A DNA stretch of 64,000 nt from Corynebacterium mustelae (GTDB lineage Bacteria > Actinomycetota > Actinomycetes > Mycobacteriales > Mycobacteriaceae), in assembly GCF_001020985.1 (NCBI RefSeq), contig NZ_CP011542.1, positions 2,418,001 through 2,482,000 of the forward strand. Reading direction: 5' to 3'. Positions 1 through 12,076 of the stretch are shown piece after piece (the first letter of the stretch is position 1; each line of letters opens with the position of its first letter). A program made the position numbers and the translations under genes. The notes under the pieces are model-generated. The model was not told where the DNA came from. It worked only from the letters and a program-made list of their open reading frames with translations, and searched no databases.

Positions 1-1
1 T

Positions 2-448
2 CGCTCTTCGCGGATCAAAGCATGGCGGCTTGCTGTAACGGAACGTAATTTTCAGGCCGTATGCGCTCACGACAACACTCATGTTTATGGAGTCGCGTAC
101 GGATACCACGGCAGTCGAATTCAATGGTGGGATCAAGAAATAAGGCGAGGATTACGAGAACGTGGGGGCGCTACCAGCCAAGAACTTACCATGCTGAATA
201 ACTATTTCTCCTTGATGGAGGTGCATGTTTCCCCTGTCATGCAAGGCAAAGGCATCGGACGGGAATTGTTAAAAGGTCTTCTTTCCAAAGCGAACGCGCC
301 GTTTACGTTGCTTTCTACTCCTGAAGTCCCGCATGAGGCTAATAATGCCTTTGGCCTTTATCGATCCCTAGGATTTTTCGATGTTCTGCGTAATTTTTAT
401 TTCCGGGGAGACGACCGGGCATTTGCAATCCTCGCTAACAAAATATGA
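2..448 (+). CDS. GNAT-family N-acetyltransferase, 5' truncated by window edge
   Basis: The reading frame is open from base 2 to the stop at 446-448, so about 148 codons of the C-terminal part are present and the start lies outside the window. The acetyl-CoA binding motif A is visible as VHVSPVMQGKGIGRELL (QGKGIG around window codon 81), followed by the usual C-terminal pattern NNAFGLYRSLGFFDVLRNF, where the Tyr and the SLGF turn are typical of GNAT enzymes. An internal ATG at 191 lies in the middle of the fold and is not the start. The substrate cannot be inferred. It is convergent with metF and I see no strong terminator between them. Confidence 0.8.
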   Translation, partial: RSSRIKAWRLAVTERNFQAVCAHDNTHVYGVAYGYHGSRIQWWDQEIRRGLRERGGATSQELTMLNNYFSLMEVHVSPVMQGKGIGRELLKGLLSKANAPFTLLSTPEVPHEANNAFGLYRSLGFFDVLRNFYFRGDDRAFAILANKI

Positions 449-611
449 TCTTGCCCTTTAGGTACTTTGACCCCACCCAGATCGTGAATAGCCTAAGCTC
501 CTGCAATAGTCTCACGCAGGTTCAACCGTAGAGGCTTGCTAAGAATCTCACTCGGGCACCCCTACCCCACGGTGTCGCGCGACCACTGACCTCTGCATTG
601 TCTTATGTGCT

Positions 612-1589
612 TTACCGCACTGCGTCATGCCCCAGTTCCGGACCCCAAGCTGGCGCCATTCCCAAATTGTGCAGCACTTCCTGAGTAGCCCTGGCGAAGT
701 TCAACGTCATGAAATGGAGGTCAGGCGCACCTTCAGCGATGAGCCGTTCAGCCATAAGTGTTGATTCTTCAATTCCCACTTTTCGGATTTCTTCTTGGTT
801 TTTACTCTCATCACCATCAGCTGCCTTGAGGAGCCTTTCTTCGAGTTTCGCTGGCAGCTTCGCCCCAGAAAGCTCCAGTTGCCGCCGCACAGAACGCAGC
901 GAGGTGATCGGCATGATTCCTGGGATAATGGGTTTTAGCCCCTGCTCTGGGTCGCGCGCCAATCTATCCCGAAGGCGAAGATAATACTCAACATCAAAAA
1001 ACATCTGAGTAATGGAAAACTCGGCTCCTGCTCGAAGTTTAGCCAGGGTAAACTCCGTGTCAGCTTCCAACGTTGGTGCCCGATGATGCCCTTCCGGAAA
1101 GGATGCGATGCCGATATGGAAGTGTGAGGTTTCGTCTAACCGCTTAGTAAGTTTAATAAGTTGCTCTGCGTATTCGTAACCGCCTGGAACTGGCTGCCAC
1201 TCCCCCAGCGGATCAGCACCCGGCGGATCGCCACGTAACGCCAAAAGATTAGATAGCCCAGCATTAGCATAGTCACACAGAATCTCAATCAGCTCTGATT
1301 CCGTGTGCCCCACAAGAGTCAGGTGCACCAGTGTTGTCAGCGGATGCCGCGCCAGCTCGTGGGCAATTCGCATTGTCCGATCCCGGGAGGAACCACCCGC
1401 ACCATAGGTCACCGAAACGAAAGCGGCACCTAGATCATGGAATACTTCCGCAGCTTTCCACAGCCGTTGCTCTGCTTCATCATTGCGAGGTGGCATAAAT
1501 TCCACCGAGAATGGTATGCGTCCCGGCGCGGTAGCGGAGATAACGTCGACGATGGAACGTTGATAACGGGCAGGAATTGGTGCGGACAT
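612..1589 (-). CDS. metF: Methylenetetrahydrofolate reductase
   Basis: Flavoprotein that reduces 5,10-methylene-THF to 5-methyl-THF, the methyl donor for methionine synthesis. The 325-residue product fits the family length. It has the N-terminal barrel strand FSVEFMPPR with the catalytic Glu near residue 30, the ALRGDPP motif of the folate/FAD site, and the TQMFFDVEYY segment. I chose the ATG at 1587-1589 (MSAPIPARYQR); the frame stays open upstream to 1676, but that 29-residue extension is hydrophobic and unlike the family. The gene diverges from idsA. I looked for an McbR-type operator upstream and found no clear one. Confidence 0.93.
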   Translation of the reverse strand: MSAPIPARYQRSIVDVISATAPGRIPFSVEFMPPRNDEAEQRLWKAAEVFHDLGAAFVSVTYGAGGSSRDRTMRIAHELARHPLTTLVHLTLVGHTESELIEILCDYANAGLSNLLALRGDPPGADPLGEWQPVPGGYEYAEQLIKLTKRLDETSHFHIGIASFPEGHHRAPTLEADTEFTLAKLRAGAEFSITQMFFDVEYYLRLRDRLARDPEQGLKPIIPGIMPITSLRSVRRQLELSGAKLPAKLEERLLKAADGDESKNQEEIRKVGIEESTLMAERLIAEGAPDLHFMTLNFARATQEVLHNLGMAPAWGPELGHDAVR

Positions 1590-1813
1590 GGTTTTGTATA
1601 TTATCGCCAAGACCGGTTTTATTAATCCTTTAGCGATACAAAATGCATATAACCCAGCTTTACTGGCATTTTTCACATTTCAGATTACCCAGATCGGTTT
1701 GATTCCGGTTTCTTGTGTACGGGCTCTTCGGTGCCGGTGGGCTACACTTAAGTAGTTATTGCAGGCTTTTTTCAAGGCTGTTTTTTACGGGTATGTTAGG
1801 TGTGGCTACTGTC

Positions 1814-3037
1814 ATGGGAATTGAGACGGAACGTATGGATTATGCTGAACGAACCGAGCTTGGTGCGATGCCCGCCCCGGAGGAGATTCCCCACTTGGTG
1901 GCAGAAAGTTTAGAACGGTTTTTCCGAAACCAAGATTCAACCATTGCTGCCATTGGCGAACCAGTTTCCCGCACGGTGGGAATGTTGGAGCAATACGTTT
2001 TGGGTGGCGGGAAACGTATCCGGCCACTTTACGCTTGGGCGGGGTTTTTAGCAGGGTGCGGTCCAACTGCGGATGATATGTGCTTTTCGACGCCAGGAAA
2101 TGCCCACTTCACTAAAACCAATGACACAGATAACCATGTCGGTAAAGACCAGCCACGGCTTCCCGAAAAGATAGATGCCGTCATTAATGCGATTAGTTCA
2201 TTAGAGCTGATTCAGGCCTGCGCGTTGATCCACGATGACATCATTGATTCCTCTGATACCCGGCGCGGCAATCCAACAGTGCATCGGGTGGCGGAGCGCC
2301 GCCATATGGATCGTGGCTGGTTGGGTGATTCCGGCCATTTTGGGCATTCCGTTGGCATTCTTGTTGGCGATTTGGCAATGGTGTGGGCTGATGATTTATT
2401 TCATGGCTCTGGTTTGAGTTCTGCTGCGTTATCTAGGGCATTGCCAGCCTGGCGTGGGATGCGCACCGAGGTGATTGGTGGGCAATTGTTAGATATCACG
2501 GTTGAGGCTTCTGGAAGTGAAGATATTGACATGGCGCATACTGTCAATCGCTTTAAAACTGCAGCCTATACCATTGAGCGGCCGTTGCATATCGGCGCCT
2601 CAATCGCTGGGGCCTCCGACGCGGTTATCACGGCTCTTCGCGCGTATGGCACCGATATTGGGGTGGCATTTCAGTTACGGGATGACCAATTAGGGGTTTT
2701 TGGCGATCCGTCGGTAACTGGAAAACCTGCTGGCGATGATTTACGGGAGGGCAAACGTACGGTTTTGGTCGCTACAGCGTTAGCTCTGGCTGAGGCACAA
2801 GGAGATCACCCGACTGCCGCGTTGATCCGTTCTGGTTTGGGGCGAGTGACGTCGCCGGAAGCAATCGCTGAGTTAACCGAAGCGATTCGAGTAACGGGCG
2901 CAGCTGAGGACGTCGAAAAGCAAATTTCCATGCTCACCGATGCGGGGTTGGCGCATTTGGATTCGGTTGATCTGCCAGAGTCAGCACGAAAGTTGCTGCA
3001 TGTCTTAGCTGACCGGGCGACGGCGCGACACACTTAG
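1814..3037 (+). CDS. idsA: Polyprenyl (geranylgeranyl) diphosphate synthase IdsA-type
   Basis: All-trans prenyl diphosphate synthase that condenses IPP with allylic diphosphates, supplying precursors for the lipid carriers of envelope synthesis. Visible motifs are GGGKRIRP (about residues 64-71), the first Asp-rich motif DDIID (about 141-145) and the second region RDDQLGVFGDP (about 289 on), where the last Asp is Gly as I recall for mycobacterial IdsA-type enzymes. The start is uncertain: ATG at 1814 (407 aa) is taken, ATG at 1793 and 1832 are possible, and the frame is open from 1715. Odd: a polar insertion of roughly 30 residues (about 87-119) lies between GGKRIRP and the DDxxD helix, and its DNA contains a copy of the GTCGAAAAGC decamer. 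mptA follows after 59 bp. Confidence 0.88.
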   Translation: MGIETERMDYAERTELGAMPAPEEIPHLVAESLERFFRNQDSTIAAIGEPVSRTVGMLEQYVLGGGKRIRPLYAWAGFLAGCGPTADDMCFSTPGNAHFTKTNDTDNHVGKDQPRLPEKIDAVINAISSLELIQACALIHDDIIDSSDTRRGNPTVHRVAERRHMDRGWLGDSGHFGHSVGILVGDLAMVWADDLFHGSGLSSAALSRALPAWRGMRTEVIGGQLLDITVEASGSEDIDMAHTVNRFKTAAYTIERPLHIGASIAGASDAVITALRAYGTDIGVAFQLRDDQLGVFGDPSVTGKPAGDDLREGKRTVLVATALALAEAQGDHPTAALIRSGLGRVTSPEAIAELTEAIRVTGAAEDVEKQISMLTDAGLAHLDSVDLPESARKLLHVLADRATARHT

Positions 3038-3096
3038 CTAGAATGTAGCGGTTGTGAGTCTTAATTGAGATATTTCTTTCCGGGTAAAGGGGAACT

Positions 3097-4602
3097 ATGA
3101 CTGAACGGGAATCATCCGCCCCAGCTGGAATCCGGGGTGGGCTTGGAACGCACTCGCAGCTGGTGCAACCTGCTGCCGTGTGGCGGCTGGGGCTGCTGGC
3201 CACCTTCATCATTTTCTTAGGCTCATTTGGTGGCGGTTCCGTTCAGAAACGCAATAGCATCCTTGCTGCACTGAATCTGGAATTTCTGAGTTTCGGGCAT
3301 GGCGCTGCGCTTTCGAATGTCACATTGTGGCTTGGCACTATAGCGTATGTTGTGGTCTGGGTTTTGCTGGGTAAATTGGTGATCGCTCGTGCGGTCACGT
3401 CACGTTTTGTGCAGCGTACGCTGGCGGTGTGGTTGATTCCATTGGCATTTGCGGCACCCATCATGTCGCGTGATGTGTATTCCTACCTGATGCAGGGCAC
3501 TTTACTAAGGGATGGGTTCGATGCCTACACCCAAGGCCCGGCTGCGAACCCCAATCAGATCTTGTTTGAGGTTTCGCATGACTGGCGCAATACTACTACC
3601 CCTTACGGCCCGTTGCACTTATGGATCAGTCAGGCCGTCACTTCCGTGACTGGCGATAATGTCACCGCTGGCGTGTACGCATTTAAGGCGATTTCCTTGC
3701 TGGGCTTCGCCGCAATCATGTGGTCGATTCCGAAGATTGCTGTTTCTTTAGGCACCAATCCAGCCATCGCACTGTGGTTGGGTGTGGCGAATCCCGTCAT
3801 GGTCTTCCACTTAGTTGGCGGAATACACAATGAGTCGATCATGGTGGGGCTAGTAAGCGTAGGTTTGTATTTGATTGTTCGTGATCGCTCCTATCCAGCA
3901 CTTTATTCCGGCTTTTTCGCAGGCGTTGCCTTCATCGCAGTGGGTATGGCGCTGAAGGCAACCGCTGCTTTTTGCTTGCCGTTTGTTGTCTGGATAGTCG
4001 TCATTGCTGCGCCTGATGGGCTTAAGCACAAACTAACCGCGTTTTTCATCGCAGCTTTAGGCGGCGCGATTGAAACGATTGCGGTTTTGGCGATAATCAC
4101 GTATCTATCGGGTGCATCATGGGGATGGATTGCCGCACTGACTGGTAATTCTAAGGTGATTAATCCGCTTTCCTTCCCGTCACTGGTTTCCGGAATTATT
4201 GGTGAAGCTGGGCGGATTTCTAACGATCTTTTCAATTACAACTCTGTGGTGGCTACGGCGCGGTCGCTTTCCTTTGTCGTGATGGCTGTGGGTTTTGTCA
4301 GTTGTTGGTGGTGGTTACGTAACCGCCCGATTACTGGGGCTATGATCGCGTATCTGGTGGCGTTTACATTCAATGCGGTGACGCTGCCTTGGTATTACGC
4401 TTCCGTTCTGCCGCTGGCCGGGGTAATTTCTTCATCCCGGCTGATCAAGCAGCTGTTCGTTATTGGTTCTATTGTGGTTGCCCTTGCGTTTACGGGCTCT
4501 GGAAACCATCAGCTTTATAATCCTGTATGGGTTGCAGCATCATTGGTTGCAGGATGGGTAGCAGCATCATGGCTTTTTACCCCCACCCACATCAAGGATT
4601 AA
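3097..4602 (+). CDS. mptA: Alpha-(1->6)-mannopyranosyltransferase MptA (GT-C)
   Basis: Polytopic GT-C glycosyltransferase of 501 residues, with many hydrophobic segments from about residue 27 to the C terminus and an early extracytoplasmic Asp pair context (MSRDVYSYLMQG). By position, between idsA and the Rv2175c/pknL pair, it corresponds to Rv2174/NCgl2093, which extends the alpha-1,6-mannan core of lipomannan and LAM using polyprenyl-phosphomannose. Start: ATG at 3097 with a good Shine-Dalgarno AAGGGGA seven bases upstream. It is likely cotranscribed with idsA. Function is assigned from family and synteny; the catalytic Asp was not singled out. Confidence 0.88.
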   Translation: MTERESSAPAGIRGGLGTHSQLVQPAAVWRLGLLATFIIFLGSFGGGSVQKRNSILAALNLEFLSFGHGAALSNVTLWLGTIAYVVVWVLLGKLVIARAVTSRFVQRTLAVWLIPLAFAAPIMSRDVYSYLMQGTLLRDGFDAYTQGPAANPNQILFEVSHDWRNTTTPYGPLHLWISQAVTSVTGDNVTAGVYAFKAISLLGFAAIMWSIPKIAVSLGTNPAIALWLGVANPVMVFHLVGGIHNESIMVGLVSVGLYLIVRDRSYPALYSGFFAGVAFIAVGMALKATAAFCLPFVVWIVVIAAPDGLKHKLTAFFIAALGGAIETIAVLAIITYLSGASWGWIAALTGNSKVINPLSFPSLVSGIIGEAGRISNDLFNYNSVVATARSLSFVVMAVGFVSCWWWLRNRPITGAMIAYLVAFTFNAVTLPWYYASVLPLAGVISSSRLIKQLFVIGSIVVALAFTGSGNHQLYNPVWVAASLVAGWVAASWLFTPTHIKD

Positions 4603-4850
4603 CCAGTCATTAGTCAGGTGTGAGGCAGGTTTTCACACGGCCTCGCATTGTGGACAAGTCCTTCCGCTACCTCCTTGTGGCCTAGTCTTCTAGGCAGAAT
4701 GCTTGGTGCTAGCCGTGAAATCTGCGTATAGCTTATCGACGCCCTAACGTCGCCGAATGATAAACCCCAACGGTGTTTTCGATGCACCTTAACCAAGAAA
4801 TCTTTCGCTGAAAAAGTTGTCCTCGTCGTAAATATCAGCGACCAGAATCA

Positions 4851-5219
4851 TCAAAACGCCATTGCTTGGGCACGCCGCATGACTTCCCGCGCTAAGTGCC
4901 CATGCAATGCATCGATAGGACGGCCGGGAAGGGATGGGTCTTCTGTAAACAGGAAAGTGAGGATTTCCGTGTCGTCGTATCCGCCATCGGCAAGCAGAGC
5001 AATGACTCCAGGAACAAACTTATTCGTAGTGTTTTTATGGGAAAGAAAATCTGCGGGTATGCGTTTGCTTCCACTGTCATTCACACAAATGAGTTTGTGC
5101 TCCCGAATCATGTCAAAGACCCGGGTTACTGGAACGCCCAGTTGTTCGGCGTAATCGGGAACGCTTAGTAGTTTGGTTCCGGCGGGCAAAATGGATGCAG
5201 ATACAGGTTGTGAACTCAC
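4851..5219 (-). CDS. Rv2175c-like winged-helix DNA-binding protein
   Basis: 122-residue protein with an N-terminal helix-turn-helix (YAEQLGVPVTRVFDMIREHKL) and the conserved tail containing FLFTEDPSLPGRPIDALH. This matches the Rv2175c family, a DNA-binding protein that is a PknL substrate in M. tuberculosis. It is divergent from pknL with 131 bp between the starts, the same arrangement as in mycobacteria, so a kinase-regulator pair is the natural inference. In the M. tuberculosis protein phosphorylation occurs on an N-terminal Thr; here Thr15 (ILPAGTKLLS) is a candidate. Convergent with mptA. Confidence 0.85.
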   Translation of the reverse strand: MSSQPVSASILPAGTKLLSVPDYAEQLGVPVTRVFDMIREHKLICVNDSGSKRIPADFLSHKNTTNKFVPGVIALLADGGYDDTEILTFLFTEDPSLPGRPIDALHGHLAREVMRRAQAMAF

Positions 5220-5337
5220 AGAGGATAATGTACCAATACTTCGGCGAAAAAGTTAGGTAGCTCCAGTCGTGCAGTTAGTGGTAAGTGGTGTGATTGTCGC
5301 GACTTTCACTGTGATTGAATTGCGGCTTAGGTTTCAG

Positions 5338-5343
5338 TCATAC
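5338..5343 (+). promoter_or_regulatory. Candidate -10 box of pknL (possibly leaderless)
   Basis: CATACT ends seven bases before the ATG at 5351. If it is the -10 box, transcription would start at or next to the start codon, giving a leaderless mRNA, which is common in corynebacteria. There is no Shine-Dalgarno sequence in front of the ATG. No strong -35 was recognised. Confidence 0.35.
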
Positions 5344-5350
5344 TAGAACG

Positions 5351-7562
5351 ATGCAATTGAAGTTGGGAGATTTTCTCGAACATCGCTACCGCATTGAGGC
5401 GCCTATCGCACGCGGCGGCATGTCAACGGTGTATCGCTGTGTGGATACTCGTCTGGGGCGAACCGTTGCAGCCAAGGTCATGGATGACCAGTACGTTGGC
5501 GATCCCATCTTCTCCGACCGGTTTCAACGTGAAGCCCGGTCAATGGCGCAGCTCTCCCACCCAAATTTGGTGGGGGTGTACGATTTCAGCTCAGAGGGAG
5601 ACAACATCTTCCTCATTATGGAGCTGATTAACGGCGGTACCTTAAGAGAATTATTGGAAGAACAGGGGCCATTACCAGCCTATGCTGCGGTGTCGGTGCT
5701 GCGTTCGATTTTGCAGGGGTTAGCGGCTGTGCACGCCGCTGGGCTTATCCACCGCGATTTGAAACCAGACAACGTTCTTATTAACTCGCAGAACCAGGTC
5801 AAACTATCCGACTTTGGGCTAGTTCGGGCAGCAGCGGCATCTAATGCCACCTCGAATCAGATCATCGGCACGGTTTCTTATTTGTCGCCAGAGCAGGTAA
5901 GCGGCGACGACATCACCATGGCGTCGGATGTGTACTCGGCCGGAATTTTATTATTCGAGCTTTTAACCGCAACAACTCCGTTTGCTGGCGATTCCCAAAT
6001 TTCTCGGGCATTCGCACGTCTCGATTCAGATGTTCCCGCACCCAGCAGCAGGGTTAGTGGTGTACCGAAGCTTATCGACGAATTGGTGGCCACCGCTACC
6101 GCCCGCAATCCAGAGGAGCGGTTTGCCGATGCGGCGGAATTCTTAACGGCACTAGAAGACGTAGCACGGGAACTCGACTTTCCGCCGTATATAGTTCCGG
6201 TACCGAAGAACACGGCAACCCAGCGCGCCGCCGCCCACGTCGCGTCGTTAACCGACGCGGATGCCACCACGGTGATAGGAAGTGTCAACGACAACGCCGA
6301 CGCCCCCACCACGGTGGTAGGTAGCCCTAATATGACCATGCAATTGCCCCCAAGCGCTCCGGAAGAAACGTCGGTGTTTCCCACAGCGGTACCCGAAGTG
6401 GCACCACCACCGCAACCGGTAGTCGCGCAACCTCATCCAGATGTCGATACCCCAGCCGTGGTGGAATCATTATCACCGGCACCGGTGGTCACCAATCGGG
6501 GCCGCGGCGGAATCGTCGTCTGGTGGATCGTTGTAGCGATAATCACCACAGCAATTGCGATCGGCGCGTGGTGGTTTGGCTCTGGAAGATACGGCGAAGT
6601 GCCGCAAGTATTGGGGATGGATCAAACCACAGCAAGCCAGACCCTTGCTGACCACGGGTTTGGGACAGCGATAGCGACGGTGTATGACGATGATATTCCG
6701 GTCGATTTAGTTGCTGGAACTAAACCGGCCAGCGGCAGCCAAGCGGTAAAGGGTGACGATGTCACCCTTTTGGTGTCATTGGGCAAACCAACGGTTCCTG
6801 ACTTTGCAGAGCAACCAGATGTTTCCGCCTACCGCGCCGCGCTGTCATCGCGAACATTGCAGTACAGCGAAGGCGAATCGGTGTACTCCGATTCCGTCGA
6901 AGAAGGAAAAATCGCAGAGGTATCCCCTGGCGTAGGCAGCGAAGTTCCCGTTAATAGCACGATCACCGTACATCTATCCAAGGGCCCAACACCCGTCAAC
7001 GTTCCGAACGTGCGGGACCAATCCCGAGAAGAAGCCATTGGCCAATTGCGTAATGCCGGTTTTGATGTGACGGTGGAAACCCGATTCGATGATTCTGTTG
7101 CGGGAGAGCATGCAATTGGCACACAACCGGAGGCGGGTTCCCAGATTCCCAAAGGCAGCAAAATTACCCTCCATGTCTCCACCGCAACCGAGATCCCTGA
7201 TCTTTTCGGTCTTACCGAACGAGAAGCCCGCAGCCTTTTGGCGGAATCAGGAATACGGGTAGCTGAGGTTATCCGTTCGGAAGATTCCAGCGCCGTAGGT
7301 GAAACCGCATCCGATGTCTATGAGTCTTCCCCACCATCCGGCACCCTGATCGATAGCTCCCAAACCGCAGTAACCATTGTGTTGGTTGGCGAAGTTGAAG
7401 TGCCCAATGTAGTAGGAAAACGCCTAAGTGAAGCACGTCGTATCTTGCACGATGCAGGTTTGGAGGCAAAGGTGGCAACGTCGGCAAGCAATAGCAGCCG
7501 AGTGTTATACCAGTCTCCTACAATATTCAGCACGTTAGCGCCCGGCGAAGAAGTAGAATTAC

Positions 7563-7576
<14 letters not shown>
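5351..7576 (+). CDS. pknL: Membrane Ser/Thr protein kinase PknL with five PASTA domains
   Basis: 741-residue kinase. The cytoplasmic Hanks-type domain has the glycine loop ARGGMSTVY (20-28), Lys42 in VAAK, the catalytic loop HRDLKPDN with Asp136, DFG at 154-156 and GTVSYLSPEQ in the activation segment. A Pro/Thr-rich linker follows, then one transmembrane helix at about 387-410 and five extracellular PASTA repeats (about 417-741; recognisable starts VPQVLGM, VPDFAEQ, VPNVRDQ, IPDLFGL, VPNVVGK). M. tuberculosis PknL lacks PASTA repeats, whereas corynebacterial PknL carries them, so the sensor for muropeptide-like ligands is retained here. ATG 5351 is chosen over an upstream TTG at 5315. The 3' end overlaps mptC by 14 bp, implying cotranscription. 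Confidence 0.95.
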
Positions 7577-10155
<2,579 letters not shown>

Positions 10156-10199
10156 CTAGCAAAAATTGCTCATTAATAAATAAAACTAAAATTACCTAC

Positions 10200-10721
10200 T
10201 TATTTTGAGGATCTGGTTAAAATTTTATTTCTCTTCCCTAAGGGGAGCGCCGCCATGCAGACCTTAAATTTTGCGAGGTTATGCCTGGCGTCGATAAGCG
10301 CATCATGATTGCCATCCGGCAACTCTGGCAGCTTAGGGCATCCCGCAAACTCCCAGTATTGTCGCAATTCCCGAGTGAAACGCGGGATCTCCCGTGGTAA
10401 TCCCGTCATGTCACCCCATAATTGCGCCAAAACAACATGGTCGTATGCTGCAACCCATGCCCATAGCTCTGGGCGTGACGATGCGGAAGTCAAAAACTCG
10501 TAAACTTCTTTCCTAATGCGTGCGTTACTGCGCCATAGCGGATCTGTTTGTGGCGGCAATTTAGGTAAAACGTTTTCCTGTACCCACGGATTCGCCCGAC
10601 TTAAATCCGCATCAGTGGAAATAGCGTAATATTCTCGCCCGTCTTCGGCGACGATACCAATGGAAACTAAATCAATAGTCGTTCCGTCTTCGATGAATTC
10701 CGTATCAAAAAAGTATCTCAC
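10200..10721 (-). CDS. 3'-5' exoribonuclease of the Rv2179c (DEDDh) family
   Basis: 173-residue protein starting MRYFFDTEFIEDG, which carries the DxE of exonuclease motif I. It continues with a motif-II region (WAWVAAYDHVVLAQLWG) and a C-terminal HDALIDARHN providing His and Asp of motif III. This matches Rv2179c, a small DEDDh exoribonuclease; the position next to aroG is also conserved. It acts in the cytoplasm on RNA 3' ends; the natural substrate is not evident from sequence. Stop TAA at 10200-10202, with 98 AT-rich bases separating it from aroG. Confidence 0.85.
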   Translation of the reverse strand: MRYFFDTEFIEDGTTIDLVSIGIVAEDGREYYAISTDADLSRANPWVQENVLPKLPPQTDPLWRSNARIRKEVYEFLTSASSRPELWAWVAAYDHVVLAQLWGDMTGLPREIPRFTRELRQYWEFAGCPKLPELPDGNHDALIDARHNLAKFKVCMAALPLGKRNKILTRSSK

Positions 10722-10805
10722 TGCTTCAATTCCTCGTTTTATTTCTTCAGCGCGCGTTAACTACATCCCGTGAAAATGCACCGAGACAAATGTCTCTTGC
10801 TCACA

Positions 10806-11891
10806 TTAAGGCATTGAGCTAGCAAGTGGAGCACGTTTCTTTTCTAAAAAACCAGCTATTTTCGGAGGATGGATTGTCCACCCCACAATCGGGGTGCGCG
10901 CGATACTGTACATCACCACAGCACCCAAGCCACACATGACCAAACACATCAGAACCCAGAACGTCGGAGTTTCAAAAACCACATCTGCACCAGGTTCGAT
11001 ATTCACCCGCCCATAAATACCGAGACTGAAAATTATAGACAAGGCAATCGGATGTCCCAGGTAGGCAACCAAGGTGTGCCGTCCAACTTTCATTAACGCA
11101 GCCCCCAGCACCGGCACCTTGGCCAATATCACCGCAGCCAACACCCCCAGTGGTATCAAACCGATGCTTATCATCACATCCACAACTGGTTTGAAAGTTT
11201 CCGAAACCAACTCACCCCGGATTACAAACTGATGCACCACAGCAGCAATCCCGCCAACGATTATGGCGGACACCGCTACCTGCCACCGCAATGCATTGTC
11301 GGCAAACCACGTTATCGCGGGGCGCAGATAGGCGCCAAGTAAAAACAACGGCAAATACGCAACCAGGCGCGGAGTAGAGAGATTCCCATGGGCCAGTAAC
11401 CAAGGAGTAGCCGCGATTACCACCACTGGTAGGGCGAATTGCGCCCACGTGGGCCATGCTTTGGTCAACCACAACACCACGGTGAAGATAATGAGGACCC
11501 ATAAAAACCAGTACATATTCAGGCCCCATACCACTGTTTCGCGATAGAACTCCGCAGTCGGCATGGCAACATCCAAATTTCGTAGAAGCTTCAACCGCGC
11601 GAAGAAAATCTCGACTGGCGCCCAACACAAATATGGAACAAGTAAAAACCAAATGCGTTTACTAAAGAGCTCCACCACGTTAAACCGATAAACTTTGCGG
11701 GCGAAAAACCCAGCCACTAAGAAAAACAACGGCATGCGCAGCATCGCGATAAGTTCATTAGCTTTCGCGATTACCGTGTCTGAGCCGCCTGGAACTTCGA
11801 AAGTTGCATGTAGTGTCATCACCCCTAAAATTGAGACGCCACGGGCCACATCTGGCCACGCCATGCGTGTGGTAATTGCGGTGTCAGACAC
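10806..11891 (-). CDS. Acyltransferase 3-type integral membrane protein
   Basis: About 361 residues with roughly ten hydrophobic segments. The N terminus RMAWPDVARGVSILGVMTLHA carries the family His, followed by a second helix region LRMPLFFLVAGFFARK. Such proteins O-acylate envelope glycans or lipids; the acceptor here is unknown, but the neighbours (plsC, pimB', mptC) suggest an envelope glycolipid. I chose GTG at 11889-11891 because GAAGGG lies five bases upstream; the frame is open to 11966. The C-terminal tail is positively charged (FLEKKRAP). Confidence 0.75.
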   Translation of the reverse strand: MSDTAITTRMAWPDVARGVSILGVMTLHATFEVPGGSDTVIAKANELIAMLRMPLFFLVAGFFARKVYRFNVVELFSKRIWFLLVPYLCWAPVEIFFARLKLLRNLDVAMPTAEFYRETVVWGLNMYWFLWVLIIFTVVLWLTKAWPTWAQFALPVVVIAATPWLLAHGNLSTPRLVAYLPLFLLGAYLRPAITWFADNALRWQVAVSAIIVGGIAAVVHQFVIRGELVSETFKPVVDVMISIGLIPLGVLAAVILAKVPVLGAALMKVGRHTLVAYLGHPIALSIIFSLGIYGRVNIEPGADVVFETPTFWVLMCLVMCGLGAVVMYSIARTPIVGWTIHPPKIAGFLEKKRAPLASSMP

Positions 11892-12076
11892 AGCTACCCT
11901 TCGGTTTGGTTGAATCAAAAACTTGTCTAGTCTATCTAAAAATCTTAAGGAAACGAAACTAAGCAAAGTCAGAGCTTACCAACCTTAAGCGAGCGTTCTT
12001 GTCAACCTCCCACCGACAGTTTTTCACCGTCACTTATTTGACACACCCGACGAAACTGACCGTGCCTAACAGTAAT

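Noticed and set aside
4603..4850. Terminator GTGTGA...TCACAC after mptA
   Set aside because: Only a 6-bp stem without a T tract; too weak to call.
5315..5350. TTG start extending PknL by 12 residues
   Set aside because: ATG 5351 gives the normal kinase N terminus and has a promoter-like -10 just upstream.
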